DNA of 64,000 nt from Bythopirellula polymerisocia (lineage in GTDB: Bacteria > Planctomycetota > Planctomycetia > Pirellulales > Lacipirellulaceae). The notes below the pieces were generated by a model that had not been told where the DNA came from, made no database searches, and saw nothing but the letters and a program-made list of their open reading frames with translations. Position numbers and translations under genes: made by a program. The DNA is taken from positions 503,567 through 567,566 of the forward strand of contig NZ_SJPS01000004.1 in the NCBI RefSeq assembly GCF_007860015.1, read 5' to 3'. Each line of letters begins with the position of its first letter. The first letter of the stretch is position 1. Of this stretch, positions 25,800-35,145 are shown piece by piece.

Positions 25800-27347
25800 C
25801 TAACCTGAGAATGCGATAGCTAGGCCGACAATTAGCACGGCCAGGACGCCAACGGCCGCTAATGCGTAGACCCAACCTGGGGGGCCGTAGCGAGGGCCTG
25901 AGAAACCGGGGGGACGGAGGGGATCGATTTCTCCCGGGAGCGAACGAGGTCTCGGTTTCGTTTTCTCTTTTTTCTCGGCCAGTTCGAAGGCTTCTTCCAC
26001 CAGGGAGACGCGTGGTTTGTCGTTGACCGTTTCTGCCATCGCCGAGGTGATATCGTCAGTGGTACTTTCGCCAGCGGAGTTGAATTCTTCGGATTCCTCG
26101 GGCTCGGATTCTTCTTCGATTGGGGCAAGCCCGATGTCTTCCTCTGGTTCTCGTTCCACAGTAGGAGCGAGCAGTTGTTTCGCCGATTTTTCAGGGGAGG
26201 AGCTTCCTCCGGAATCGCTGCCACGATTGATGGATTGAGCGAATCGTCGGAAGACGTCGCTTCCAACCCCGCCTTTCGAATCAAGGTTTTTGCCACTGTC
26301 TCCCACGTCGCGGCCACGATCTGCTAACCATTCCGCAAGTCGATCGACCACGTCATCCGCCGTTTGATAGCGTTCGGCAGGCTTCTTCGCCATCATGGTT
26401 TCGCAGATGTGCAAAAGTATAGGGGGTGCGTCGGGCCGATCCTTCAGGATGCTGGGGGCTTTTTCTACTTGATGCTTGAGTAGACGTTCAGAAATTGAGC
26501 CATCCGGGAACGGGGGGTGTCCTGTGAGCAAGAAATACAAAGTGCAACCAAGACTATAAACATCCGAGCGGGAGTCCGCTTTATGGCTATCAAGGGCCTG
26601 TTCGGGGGCCAGGTAGTCGGCTGTGCCGAGGACATTTTCATTGTTGTCGAGGGTGAGCGAGGCCTCGTCATCGATCAAGCGGGCCAATCCCAAGTCGAGC
26701 AGCTTAACGACCCCATTCTTATCCAGGAGGCAATTGGCAGGTTTGATATCACGGTGTACCAGGCCCATCTCATGGGCGTGCGACAAACCCCGGGCTACTT
26801 GGGCAATGTAGTCTGCTGCCAAGAGATAATCGAGAGGACCTTTCTCCTTGACCAACTGGTGTAAGTCCTGTCCTTCGACATATTCCATGACAAGGTAGTG
26901 TTGGCCATCATGCTCGTCGATGTCGTACGTGTGAATGATGTTCGGGTCATCGAGCTTGGCTGCGGCGCGGGCTTCGATGCGGAAGCGATCCAGATACGTC
27001 GAATCGGCGACCTTATTCTTGGGGAGAACCTTAATTGCCCTGCGAGCGCGCATCAGGATATGTTCGGCGAGATAGACGCTACTCATGCCTCCCTTGCCCA
27101 ACATACTTAGTAATTTATATTTTCCGAGAATGAACCCTCGGTGCTTGCCAGCGAGAAGTTTTTCGGACTGCCATGTGGTGAGCAATTCCGCCTCGACCAA
27201 TGCTGTAGCCAAGACTTCTTGCTTTTCGGGAAGTTTCCCACCGTTCTCCGTGCGCAGTTTTGCCAGGAAACGTTCCAACTGTTCTTCTTCAACGAGTTGG
27301 CTACGTTTGACAAGCTCGACAAATTTCTGAGCGGCTGTTTCACCCAT
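25800..27347 (-). CDS. Membrane-anchored Ser/Thr protein kinase
   Basis: 515 residues. After an approximately 75-residue N-terminal helical region comes a kinase domain: LGKGGMSSVYLA (P-loop), AIKVL (K106), HRDIKPANCLL (catalytic loop, D200) and LLDLGLARL in place of DFG. GTADYLAPEQ, DVYSLGC and the C-lobe motifs follow. A long acidic linker (EESEPEESEEF) separates it from one transmembrane helix near the C-terminus (GWVYALAAVGVLAVLIVGLA, 490-514). All catalytic residues are present. DLG in place of DFG is common in planctomycete Hanks-type kinases. There is no sensor domain outside the membrane, so the signal must come through partners or the N-terminal domain. Confidence 0.92.
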   Translation of the reverse strand: MGETAAQKFVELVKRSQLVEEEQLERFLAKLRTENGGKLPEKQEVLATALVEAELLTTWQSEKLLAGKHRGFILGKYKLLSMLGKGGMSSVYLAEHILMRARRAIKVLPKNKVADSTYLDRFRIEARAAAKLDDPNIIHTYDIDEHDGQHYLVMEYVEGQDLHQLVKEKGPLDYLLAADYIAQVARGLSHAHEMGLVHRDIKPANCLLDKNGVVKLLDLGLARLIDDEASLTLDNNENVLGTADYLAPEQALDSHKADSRSDVYSLGCTLYFLLTGHPPFPDGSISERLLKHQVEKAPSILKDRPDAPPILLHICETMMAKKPAERYQTADDVVDRLAEWLADRGRDVGDSGKNLDSKGGVGSDVFRRFAQSINRGSDSGGSSSPEKSAKQLLAPTVEREPEEDIGLAPIEEESEPEESEEFNSAGESTTDDITSAMAETVNDKPRVSLVEEAFELAEKKEKTKPRPRSLPGEIDPLRPPGFSGPRYGPPGWVYALAAVGVLAVLIVGLAIAFSG

Positions 27348-27708
27348 TGAGGAATATGTTAGCCCGCGCGCCTATCAAAAGTTTCATGAGCGAAGCAACA
27401 ACAGGCATGCTTGCCTGTAGGCGCACCCACCCTATGACCTTCTGACGAAAGGCCTCTAAGAAAAGTTCTCTGTTTTCCAATGGAGTCGTTTCGGGAAAAT
27501 CCAATCCGTTTTCACCCTTTCACTATCCAACCATTCCCGGGGGGAGACTCCGCCTCAGTCTCTAGAATATCATGCCCTGGGCTTGACGACCAGAATCGAT
27601 TTCAAAGCGTAGCTTCTATTTAACAGGGATTCATTGCCTTTTCCAGCATAATCTTCACAATTCCCCTAGAGACTTTCTGGTTCAGCATAGCAATCGGAAT
27701 ATTGACAC
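27348..27708. other. Gene-free stretch
   Basis: About 360 bases between the kinase gene and the end of the lipid operon. A small perfect hairpin, ACAGGCA/TGCCTGT, lies at 27401-27418. Otherwise nothing was recognised. Confidence 0.5.
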
Positions 27709-28530
27709 TCAGTTGCCCGGAAGGTCGGTTCCCAGAAATCCGGCTATCAACCGCTGGTCAAAGTAGTTCACTTCCATCCCGGCATCGATCACCAACCGTT
27801 GTGCATTGATGCCGCTGGACTTTGGGCTAAGTAGAAAAGCTACGGCGGCAGCTACCTCGGCAGTTTGCACGGCCCGCCCCCGGAGGGTCGCCCTTTCGGC
27901 GAACAGGTAGGAGTCAACATACCCGGGAATTCCAGCCGATGCAGAGGTCTTCAGCAGGCCTGGGGCGACAGCGTTGAAACGAACTTCGGAGAATTTGCTA
28001 AACGATTTTGCCAAGAATGCCAAGCTCGAATCGAGCGCAGCCTTCACGGGAGCCATGAAGCCGTAGTTTTCGCTGGCCATTCGAGTAGTAGAAATCGAGA
28101 TCGTCACGACAGACGCTTGGGGGCTAAGGAAGTCTTTTAGGGCGTTCGAGATAGCAACCAGGGAAAAACACGAAATATCGAATGCCCTGAGGAACTGCTC
28201 CTTGTTGGTCTCGTGAAACGGTTTAGGGCCCTCTGAATAGTCGCCGAAAGCGATCGAGTGGACAATCCCGTCGAGTTGGTCGTACTGTTGTCTCAACTCG
28301 CTGACTAGAGCTTCGATCTGGTCGGGGAACTCGACATCGCAGACGAAGATGGACAAATCCTTAGCTAACTTTGCGACAGAATTCCGCCGCTCAGGAGAGC
28401 GGACAACTAGCAGCACTTCGGCACCTGCTTCAACCAACTCTTCCGCAACGTGCCAGGCTACGCTCTTACGGTTGGCCACGCCAAAGACGGCGATGCGTTT
28501 ACCTACTAGTTGCAAGAACTCAGACGGCAT
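27709..28530 (-). CDS. fabI: Enoyl-[acyl carrier protein] reductase, FabI type
   Basis: 273 residues, short-chain dehydrogenase fold. [18 protein letters not shown] is the FabI-type cofactor loop. HSIAFGD and [20 protein letters not shown] carry the Tyr-x6-Lys catalytic pair, and [19 protein letters not shown] is typical of FabI. It reduces trans-2-enoyl-ACP with NAD(P)H in fatty-acid elongation. The ATG overlaps the FabZ-like stop (TGATG), a sign of translational coupling; a GTG one codon earlier is also possible. It is the last gene of the six-gene minus-strand operon and would complete the reductive cycle on the dedicated ACP. Confidence 0.85.
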   Translation of the reverse strand: MPSEFLQLVGKRIAVFGVANRKSVAWHVAEELVEAGAEVLLVVRSPERRNSVAKLAKDLSIFVCDVEFPDQIEALVSELRQQYDQLDGIVHSIAFGDYSEGPKPFHETNKEQFLRAFDISCFSLVAISNALKDFLSPQASVVTISISTTRMASENYGFMAPVKAALDSSLAFLAKSFSKFSEVRFNAVAPGLLKTSASAGIPGYVDSYLFAERATLRGRAVQTAEVAAAVAFLLSPKSSGINAQRLVIDAGMEVNYFDQRLIAGFLGTDLPGN

Positions 28531-28964
28531 CACGTCACCTCGGGCTTGGTGAGTGTACAGGCAAAGTCGAATCGGACGGCCACCTTGCCTTCGATAGTAA
28601 CACGGGCCTTCATGAAAAAAGCGTTGGAAAGTTGTTCAACCAGTATTGTTTCGATGAGTACGGAATCGCCGGGCAACACCATTTTCTTGAACTGCACGTT
28701 GTTGGCCCTTGTGGCCACGGGGACAGCAGAAGGATCGTTTGCTACTCGATGCGAGAGGAGCACTGCCCCCGCTTGCATGGCGGCCTCGCACAATATGACG
28801 CCCGGAGTGATCGGGAATTGAGGATAGTGCCCACGGTACCAGAATTCGTCGCCCGTGAAGGTCTTTCGGCAGACAATGCGGTCCACCGATTGTTCGACGA
28901 TCTCGTCGATCAATAGGAAGGGCTCCCGATGGGGAATAGCAGCTTTGATGGCTTCGAGGGTCAT
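28530..28964 (-). CDS. FabZ-like 3-hydroxyacyl-ACP dehydratase
   Basis: 144 residues, one hot-dog domain. [13 protein letters not shown] and [23 protein letters not shown] are the FabZ signature, with the catalytic His in the GHYP segment and the Glu in the following CEAAMQ helix. It removes water from 3-hydroxyacyl-ACP. It starts 12 bases after the stop of the upstream flavoprotein gene and overlaps fabI. FabZ usually lies in the lpx operon of Gram-negatives; here that operon (42.3-45.8 kb) has none, so this copy looks dedicated to the lipid cluster, though it could serve general synthesis too. Confidence 0.85.
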   Translation of the reverse strand: MTLEAIKAAIPHREPFLLIDEIVEQSVDRIVCRKTFTGDEFWYRGHYPQFPITPGVILCEAAMQAGAVLLSHRVANDPSAVPVATRANNVQFKKMVLPGDSVLIETILVEQLSNAFFMKARVTIEGKVAVRFDFACTLTKPEVT

Positions 28965-28976
28965 TGATCGGTGAGG

Positions 28977-30425
28977 TTAGTCCGCCAGGGCCGCTGCGGG
29001 GCGCGAACCTTTAGTCATCAGCAGGTTGTCGACGTCGCTGGCGACCATGCGTCCGTAATTCATCGCCCCCAACCAGCCGGACATGATAATGCCGACGCTC
29101 CCGGCGTGATAGAGGCCTTCGATCTGTTTGGGTATGTCGAAACTCACGCGGAGGCCCTCGAACTTGGTGCCAAAGCTGGCTCCGGCCACATGCTGAGTGT
29201 AGTGCTTGAAGGTCATCGGAGTCGATGCCTCGGCGTGGTCGATTCGCCCCCGGATATTGGGCACGTACTTGTCGAGGGCGTCGAGCGTAGTTTCGACCAA
29301 GTCTTGCTTGCTGGCGGCGTATTCTTCCTCGCCAAGCTTTGCCCAATCTTCGTAGCGGGCGTTGGTGCTGGACACGATCAAACATCGAGGCCGACCCTCG
29401 GGGCGAGTGCGAGGATAGTAGAAAGAGTAGGTGCGACTTGTGACGTCGCGACTCAACAGCAGGTCGGTGCGAAACACGGGGGCCGTCGAGCTAAAGAGCA
29501 GATCTCCTGTGGATTCTTCGATCGTGTCGTCTGGCTTTAAAGCCATGTAAACTTGTGTGCTTGAGTTGTTGAGCCGAACTGCCTGGGCGTCTTCGACGAA
29601 CTTTGGATCGAACTTATCCTCTCCTACCAGGCGAAAGATGGTTTGCTTGAGGTTTGCATTAGATACCACTGCCTTGGTTTTGATGACGCGACCATTCACT
29701 TCAACGCCACTCACGTGGCCACCTTCGCAGTGAATCCGCTCGACGTCGCAACGGATACGGATGTCGACACCGTTGTGTTTTAGCTCGTCTTCCATAAGGC
29801 CGATCAGCCGATCCGTGCCCCCCTGGAACGTAAACACGCCTTTGGACATGAAATTGGAAAACACAATACCATAGCTAATCGCGGGATCTTCAAGAGTGCT
29901 GCCGTTGGCGTAGGTGATCGGCTCCATTAGAAGTCGAATCACATCTTCGCGGCCAGGAAAGAAGCGGTCGAACAACTCACGAGTCGTGAGATGCTGGTCA
30001 TCCTGAAAGTCCATCTTGCGAGCTGCGTCGAAGAACCCGTGTACCGCTTCGGGAGCTACCTGGAACTGCTCGATCAGCAGCTTCGTAAAATCCTCACGAT
30101 TGAACGAGGTGGTGAGCGAAAACATCGGGTTGTCAAAGCGGATGTTGTTGAGCTGGACGATACTGTCGGCGATCTCTTTAGTCCAATAGCGTCGGCAGCT
30201 TTTCACCATGCCGTAGGGGAACCCATGGAGCGAGATATCGAAAATATGCCCCCCGGGCCGCTTGAACCAGGTCGCCATTCCACCGAGTTTGTAGTGTTGC
30301 TCCAAGAGAAGCACTCGGTAGCCGGACGCCCCAAGCATATTTGCCGACGTCATCCCGGCTAGACCACTGCCGATGACGATCACGTCGTATTCATCACGGG
30401 CATCTTTGAGAAAGTCTTTGGGCAT
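28977..30425 (-). CDS. CrtI/retinol-saturase-like FAD oxidoreductase A
   Basis: 482 residues. The N-terminal dinucleotide site is [20 protein letters not shown] followed by [16 protein letters not shown]. The C-terminal FAD-binding end is [23 protein letters not shown]. This is the phytoene-desaturase/retinol-saturase branch of flavin amine-oxidase-like proteins, which desaturate, saturate or isomerise long polyene or acyl chains. No carotenoid synthase lies nearby. Its position between an ACP/FabF pair and FabZ/FabI suggests it acts on an acyl chain bound to ACP or on the released lipid. It lies 12 bases before the FabZ-like gene and 107 after the second flavoprotein. It is annotated widely as phytoene desaturase-like; the true substrate is unknown. 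Confidence 0.82.
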   Translation of the reverse strand: MPKDFLKDARDEYDVIVIGSGLAGMTSANMLGASGYRVLLLEQHYKLGGMATWFKRPGGHIFDISLHGFPYGMVKSCRRYWTKEIADSIVQLNNIRFDNPMFSLTTSFNREDFTKLLIEQFQVAPEAVHGFFDAARKMDFQDDQHLTTRELFDRFFPGREDVIRLLMEPITYANGSTLEDPAISYGIVFSNFMSKGVFTFQGGTDRLIGLMEDELKHNGVDIRIRCDVERIHCEGGHVSGVEVNGRVIKTKAVVSNANLKQTIFRLVGEDKFDPKFVEDAQAVRLNNSSTQVYMALKPDDTIEESTGDLLFSSTAPVFRTDLLLSRDVTSRTYSFYYPRTRPEGRPRCLIVSSTNARYEDWAKLGEEEYAASKQDLVETTLDALDKYVPNIRGRIDHAEASTPMTFKHYTQHVAGASFGTKFEGLRVSFDIPKQIEGLYHAGSVGIIMSGWLGAMNYGRMVASDVDNLLMTKGSRPAAALAD

Positions 30426-30532
30426 GGGGAGGGATTACGGCTAAAGAGAATAATTAGGGTTCGCTGTATCATAGCGAAAAATGCAGGAGGGAGAAACCTG
30501 GGCGGGCCCGAGGACTGGGCCGGCCTAAAAGC

Positions 30533-31918
30533 TCAATAATCTCTCAAGCAATGCTGATTCGCCATCGAGATGCCACTAAGGATGCTGCCGATGATGCCGA
30601 CGAAGCCTTGGTCGGTGCCGCAGACGAATAGGTTCGGCAAGTGCGTGCGGCCGTCGAGTTGTTTCTCGGGGGCACCGTAGATTGCGCCACTGTCGTGGCC
30701 GGTGAAGCGGACTATTGTCGTGGGAGTAAACATGTCGGTATCGAGTACACGGTTGCGGTAGTCAGGGACGAATCGCACAGCTGACTCGGTGATAAAGTCG
30801 TACCAACGGAGTTTTTCGAGTCGGTAGGTATCTTCATCAAGGCCTTGCCAATAGTCGAAATTAGCGAGTGCTGTGATCCGCATGGTGCCGCCAATTTTCT
30901 CGGAATCGGCCGCATAATCGAAATTATTAGGGCTGCAAATGACACCACTCCGCACGTCACACGGCTCGGACGGCACGGTCCAATGAAAGGTGTCGCTGTC
31001 GTTGAAAAAGGTAATCGTCGAGCGATGTCCCAACTCTTGCGGCTCGATGTCTAGCGACGCAATGGTCTCGCAAAAGGTGAGTCGTCCGGATGAGCGCGGA
31101 GTCACGGGTTGGCCATCATCGCAGAGTCTCATCGTTTCGTGCCAGCCAGCGGAGGAGAGAACCCGTCGGCCGGCGAGGTACTCCCCATTTTCGAGAATCA
31201 CTCCAGTTGTCTGGCCATTCTCGACGACGATCTTTTTCACCCCCGCGCGGAGCTTTAGTTCGCCCCCCAGTCCACGAAATTTGCGGACCAGCTGTTTAAG
31301 AATCAGCCGAACACCAGCATGGGGCCGGCCCAAACCCTCAAGAAAAATGCTGCGAAACATTATCGAGAATTGGCCCCAGTCCATGTCGTGCTCGCGGGCA
31401 GAGCCGTAGAACATCAAAGGGCAGAACAGCATTTCCAAGAGCAGCGGTTCGTTGATGAACTCAGCGACCCGCTCACGAGCAGAAATTTCCTGATGCGATT
31501 GGTCGAGGTCGTCGTACTCGACGATCGCCTCGATGAGTCGGTCGAAGTTTTCCGCTTGCTCAGGGAACTCACTCGCAATCTCGGAACGCAGCAGGTCAAT
31601 GTCGTTGTCAAATCGTAGTCGAACGCCGGGGAAGACAACTTCGGAACCCAGCTGTGGCGAAATTTGCAGTTCGTCCCAAGGGATCTTGAGTTGCCGAAGC
31701 AATCGCGCCAGTGGCCCCTTTTTTGTACCCTTGGGAGTAAAGTTGGTGAGGGCGTGCAGCCCGACATCGTAGTCACGGCCACGGAGGCGGTAAAAAGAAT
31801 TTAGACCCCCGATGGTCGTATGCCGCTCTAGAATACAGACCCGCTGGTCGTAATATGCGAGGCGAATGCCCGCGGCCAGTCCCGACATCCCCGCGCCGAT
31901 GATGATGGTGTCGTACAT
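30533..31918 (-). CDS. CrtI/retinol-saturase-like FAD oxidoreductase B
   Basis: 461 residues from MYDTIIIGAGMSGLAAGIRL. The frame has an ATG six codons earlier (31936), but that lies in an intergenic repeat, so the internal ATG that matches family starts is preferred. ILERHTTIGGLNSF completes the FAD site. The C-terminus has LPNLFVCGTDQGFVGIIGSI, the family's terminal cofactor loop. It is a paralogue of the gene just downstream but clearly divergent, so the two probably do different steps or form a heteromer. It would act on a hydrophobic acyl or polyene substrate at the membrane; the reaction is not determinable from sequence. Confidence 0.8.
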   Translation of the reverse strand: MYDTIIIGAGMSGLAAGIRLAYYDQRVCILERHTTIGGLNSFYRLRGRDYDVGLHALTNFTPKGTKKGPLARLLRQLKIPWDELQISPQLGSEVVFPGVRLRFDNDIDLLRSEIASEFPEQAENFDRLIEAIVEYDDLDQSHQEISARERVAEFINEPLLLEMLFCPLMFYGSAREHDMDWGQFSIMFRSIFLEGLGRPHAGVRLILKQLVRKFRGLGGELKLRAGVKKIVVENGQTTGVILENGEYLAGRRVLSSAGWHETMRLCDDGQPVTPRSSGRLTFCETIASLDIEPQELGHRSTITFFNDSDTFHWTVPSEPCDVRSGVICSPNNFDYAADSEKIGGTMRITALANFDYWQGLDEDTYRLEKLRWYDFITESAVRFVPDYRNRVLDTDMFTPTTIVRFTGHDSGAIYGAPEKQLDGRTHLPNLFVCGTDQGFVGIIGSILSGISMANQHCLRDY

Positions 31919-31926
31919 AGGGACGG

Positions 31927-31957
31927 GAATGACCAATGCCTAAAGTCTAATGACCAA
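31927..31957 (+). repeat. AATGACCAATG-type intergenic repeat, copy 3
   Basis: GAATGACCAATGCC, then TAAAGTCTAATGACCAA, between the ACP gene and flavoprotein B. It resembles the strings at 9606-9630 and 19754-19781. Confidence 0.5.
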
Positions 31958-31981
31958 GATAACGCATTCCAATTTCGGCAA

Positions 31982-32245
31982 TCACTTAGCTTTCTCGACA
32001 TCCTTGAGGATGGGTGTTAGATAAGTGACCGTGGAATCCATGCTTGCCAGATTGAGGTAGTCATCCTCGGGGATTTGGATACGGTGGCGCTTACGGAGTT
32101 CCATTACGATGTCCAGAAAATCCATGCTGTCGAGTTCCAACTGCTCGCGGAAGTTGACAGAGTCATCCATGTTGGTCAGATCCTCATCTGGCGCGATATT
32201 TTCGAGTATGTCGAGGACTTCTTCTCTGATTTCTTCAGCGGTCAT
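31982..32245 (-). CDS. Dedicated acyl carrier protein
   Basis: 87 residues, acidic and helical. The phosphopantetheine site is LELDSMDFLDIVMELRKRH, with Ser40 in the DSM motif. The loop before it (DLTNMDDSVNFREQL) differs from housekeeping AcpP (which has TLGLDSLDTVE), so this is a specialised ACP. It sits between the FabF-like gene (82 bases downstream of it) and flavoprotein B. It would carry the growing chain for the cluster's enzymes after modification by a phosphopantetheinyl transferase encoded elsewhere. Confidence 0.88.
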   Translation of the reverse strand: MTAEEIREEVLDILENIAPDEDLTNMDDSVNFREQLELDSMDFLDIVMELRKRHRIQIPEDDYLNLASMDSTVTYLTPILKDVEKAK

Positions 32246-32327
32246 GGGGATATTTGCTCCGTTTGTAGGTTGATTGATATTAGGCGGGGCGAATTTGGTG
32301 GGGGTCGAGGACGATCCGGCTCGCTGC

Positions 32328-33572
32328 TTAAACTTTCTTGATGATCACGACTGAGTTGATACCCAGCATACCAAATGAGTTGTTGAGGATGTAAGTCACT
32401 TCTTTTTTTGACCGTGGCTCTCCCAAAACTAGCCCAGGCAATGCACATTCTGGATCGAGATCGTCGACATTAATAGTGTGATGGCAGAGGCCGTCTTCGA
32501 AAGCGGGCAAATTACCGGCCAGTTCCAGCGAACCGGCTGCGCCCATTGCGTGGCCAATGAAGCTCTTGGTGTTGTTAATGAGCGTATTGGTCGAATCTCC
32601 GAATACATTCCGCAGCGCGACGCACTCTTGAATGTCACCGCTAGTAGTTGCTGTGGCGTGAGTGCTGACAATGTCGATCTGGTCGGCATTGATACTCGCT
32701 CGGTCGAGCGCCAGCTTCATGCAGCGGGCTTGTTGTTCGGGATTGGGGAGCACAAAATCACTGGCGTCACTGGTCATCGCATGGCCTACTAGTTCACCGT
32801 AGATATTAGCTCCGCGCCGCTTAGCATCACTATACCGCTCGAGTATAAACAAACTCCCCCCTTCGGCGACGACAATGCCGTTGCGATTCAGGTCGAAGGG
32901 TCTGCTCGCTCGAGTTGGATCCTCGTGTTCGGCTAGTGCTCCCTGGCTTGCGAAACCTGCAAAGATTCCAAATGTGCGAATGCTCTCGGAGACGCCACCA
33001 GTGATCGCCAAGTCGCATTCTCCCAGCTGCAGCATTTGCGCGCCTTGGATAAGGCCCGCGTTTCCCGCCGCGCAGGCAGCGCCGATGGTATAGTGTGGGC
33101 CGGTGATTCCCATGTTCAGAGTTACTTCACCCGCTGGATTGTTGGCAACCGTACGGGGATTGTGGTGGTGTGACCAGACTTTCGTGTCGTAATCGAAGGC
33201 TTTGATCTCGTTGATTTCGTTTTCGGTTTCGACATTGCCGTGCTCGGTCACGCCGATATAGACACCGACCCGCTCAGGGTCGATCTTGCTCCACTCAATA
33301 CCTGAGTCGGAAACGGCCTGATTGGCGCAGTAGATCGAAACACTCCCAGCCCGGGTTCCGCGGCGTAGTTCCTTGCGTTTTTGATAGAGCAATTCATCAA
33401 AGTGGCACTCGCCAGCCAGCGTGTCTCCGACGTATCGAATATGGTAATTGTTGACGCCACTCTTGCCTTCCAGAAGCGCAGCTCGGAATTCGGCCAAGTT
33501 GTCCCCGTTTGGGGCCGTCAGGCCGACGCCGGTAATCACGATTCGCTGATAATCCTCCGCGCTACGGATCAT
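32328..33572 (-). CDS. FabF-like beta-ketoacyl-ACP synthase
   Basis: 414 residues from MIRSAEDYQRIVITGVG (a TTG three codons upstream is an alternative). The Cys-His-His triad is visible: TIGAACAAGNAG (Cys), STHATATTSGD (His) and SFIGHAMGAAG (His), with NNSFGMLGINSVV at the end. It extends the chain on the operon's ACP by condensation with malonyl-ACP. The sequence around the active site (AACAAGNAG) departs from housekeeping FabF (ACATG), as in secondary-metabolism or specialised-lipid condensing enzymes. It is the first gene of the operon; the promoter should lie in 33573-33731. Confidence 0.87.
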   Translation of the reverse strand: MIRSAEDYQRIVITGVGLTAPNGDNLAEFRAALLEGKSGVNNYHIRYVGDTLAGECHFDELLYQKRKELRRGTRAGSVSIYCANQAVSDSGIEWSKIDPERVGVYIGVTEHGNVETENEINEIKAFDYDTKVWSHHHNPRTVANNPAGEVTLNMGITGPHYTIGAACAAGNAGLIQGAQMLQLGECDLAITGGVSESIRTFGIFAGFASQGALAEHEDPTRASRPFDLNRNGIVVAEGGSLFILERYSDAKRRGANIYGELVGHAMTSDASDFVLPNPEQQARCMKLALDRASINADQIDIVSTHATATTSGDIQECVALRNVFGDSTNTLINNTKSFIGHAMGAAGSLELAGNLPAFEDGLCHHTINVDDLDPECALPGLVLGEPRSKKEVTYILNNSFGMLGINSVVIIKKV

Positions 33573-33731
33573 GGAATGCAATCACTATTAGATCGCGGGC
33601 AGTGCCGCTAAAAGAATGGCAAAAATGACGAAAGTGGGAACTTGTGAGCCTACCCTTGGAAGAGAGAAATGACAACCCGCGCGAACCTTGATTATCACAT
33701 GGGGCAAGGCCGAATGCTTGCTGAAAGCCGA

Positions 33732-35015
33732 CTATTCCGGCAGGCCTAAATGCAGGCGAAATGCCTTTAGTTGCTGCACTCGACCTTGGGATTCGGTCAA
33801 GGTATCCCATTTTTTTTCAGCAACAGTCAAAGCTTCGGCAGATGGCGCATCGGCGAGGGCCTTGTCGAGTGTTGCTAGGTAATCGTCTATTCCAGGCAGG
33901 CGAGGGAGAAGATAGGCGTCCCGCGTGGAAAGTGCACGTGTTAGCCAGTCGGCGTTTTCGGCGGCACTTTTTGCAGGTAGCCATTTAACAGCTTGCGACA
34001 CTTGAGAAGTGCGGAACCAGAGTGTCGACTTGCTGCGCTGGCTGAGCTGGCTCCCCGTGTTTCCGCTCACTAGCCAAGGAAGCAACTTGAACGCAGAAGC
34101 CGCATTTCGGGTGGATCGCGTCACGCTGACTAACCGCCCCGAAAAACCGCAAATGACTGGTGGAGCGGCAATGGTCGATTTTTCCCAGCGATTAAGGCTC
34201 AGGTCGAACGTCTCATCGGCAGGAAGCAGTGGAGTCAATTGGTAGTTGAACTGCTTACCTCGAGGGGGAAGTGTCACATTGGCAGCGAATTTTTCCTTGG
34301 AAGCATCTTTGGTGATTACGCCGCGCATTTGCTCCAACGCGCGCACTATCTGCGGCTGGTTCAAGCGGGCATCCATCGTTTCGGGATCGAAGAACAATGC
34401 CGCACGGTTTCCTCGTGGAGTTGCCGCGACTGCCCGAGCTATTAGTTCCGCTGCGAGTGGAAACTCAATTGCCAGCTTGAACTCAGATCGTCTCGGGAAG
34501 GGTAGCTCGGCAAGCTGCTCCCAAGTCGCCGGTAGTTTTGCTTGTGTGTCACCAGTCCAGCCAAGACACAGCGGCATCTCGCCCAAAGGCACACCCCAGA
34601 CTTCGCCTCCGTAACGCATCGTCTGGTCTCGGATCACTGGCAAAATATCACTGTAAGCCAGATCACTGCTGTCCAAAACTGATTGCCTCACTGGTCGCAG
34701 CCAATCCCGCATCACTAGGGTACCCAAGAGTCGTGATGGATAGATCACGACATCCGCGTTCAAGTGTTCGGCGGCAAGAAAGTCTTCCTTCGAGATGGAT
34801 TCAATGGTCAATTCCCCGCCGCTGCGTTCGCTCCATTCCCCGCTCAATAGCTCGATTCCCTTAGCCAGTTCTGGATCGTCCACCAGCAGTATAGTAAGCT
34901 TGACTGCCGCTCGAGGATTGATGGATGGCACCTCAGACTCAGTGGACAGCTTCGCTTGCTCTCGACAACCTTCGGCAGTCAGACAAATCAGCGCTAGTAA
35001 AAGTGGTCTCAGCAT
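33732..35015 (-). CDS. Lipoprotein resembling an ABC sugar-binding protein
   Basis: 427 residues. The N-terminus MLRPLLLALICLTAEGC is a lipoprotein signal with the lipidated Cys at 17. The mature part is like extracellular solute-binding proteins: VKLTILLVDDPELAKGIELL, FLAAEHLNADVVIYPSRLLGTL, GEVWGVPLGEMPLCLGW and AASAFKLLPWLV. It would sit on the outer face of a membrane. No ABC permease or ATPase adjoins, which is unusual for a binding protein. It is divergent from a xylulokinase gene, so a link to pentose metabolism is possible. It may instead be a scavenging or sensing lipoprotein. Confidence 0.7.
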   Translation of the reverse strand: MLRPLLLALICLTAEGCREQAKLSTESEVPSINPRAAVKLTILLVDDPELAKGIELLSGEWSERSGGELTIESISKEDFLAAEHLNADVVIYPSRLLGTLVMRDWLRPVRQSVLDSSDLAYSDILPVIRDQTMRYGGEVWGVPLGEMPLCLGWTGDTQAKLPATWEQLAELPFPRRSEFKLAIEFPLAAELIARAVAATPRGNRAALFFDPETMDARLNQPQIVRALEQMRGVITKDASKEKFAANVTLPPRGKQFNYQLTPLLPADETFDLSLNRWEKSTIAAPPVICGFSGRLVSVTRSTRNAASAFKLLPWLVSGNTGSQLSQRSKSTLWFRTSQVSQAVKWLPAKSAAENADWLTRALSTRDAYLLPRLPGIDDYLATLDKALADAPSAEALTVAEKKWDTLTESQGRVQQLKAFRLHLGLPE

Positions 35016-35145
35016 GGGTAATCTGTTAGCTCAGAATCTAGTAAAACGACTTCAAGACGTGGTATTTTATTGATTTTAGCCCCAGGCATTCGCCTGTGGT
35101 ATCGCAACGAACCTTTTTCTAAACAAGCAGGAATTCTCAGCTGGC

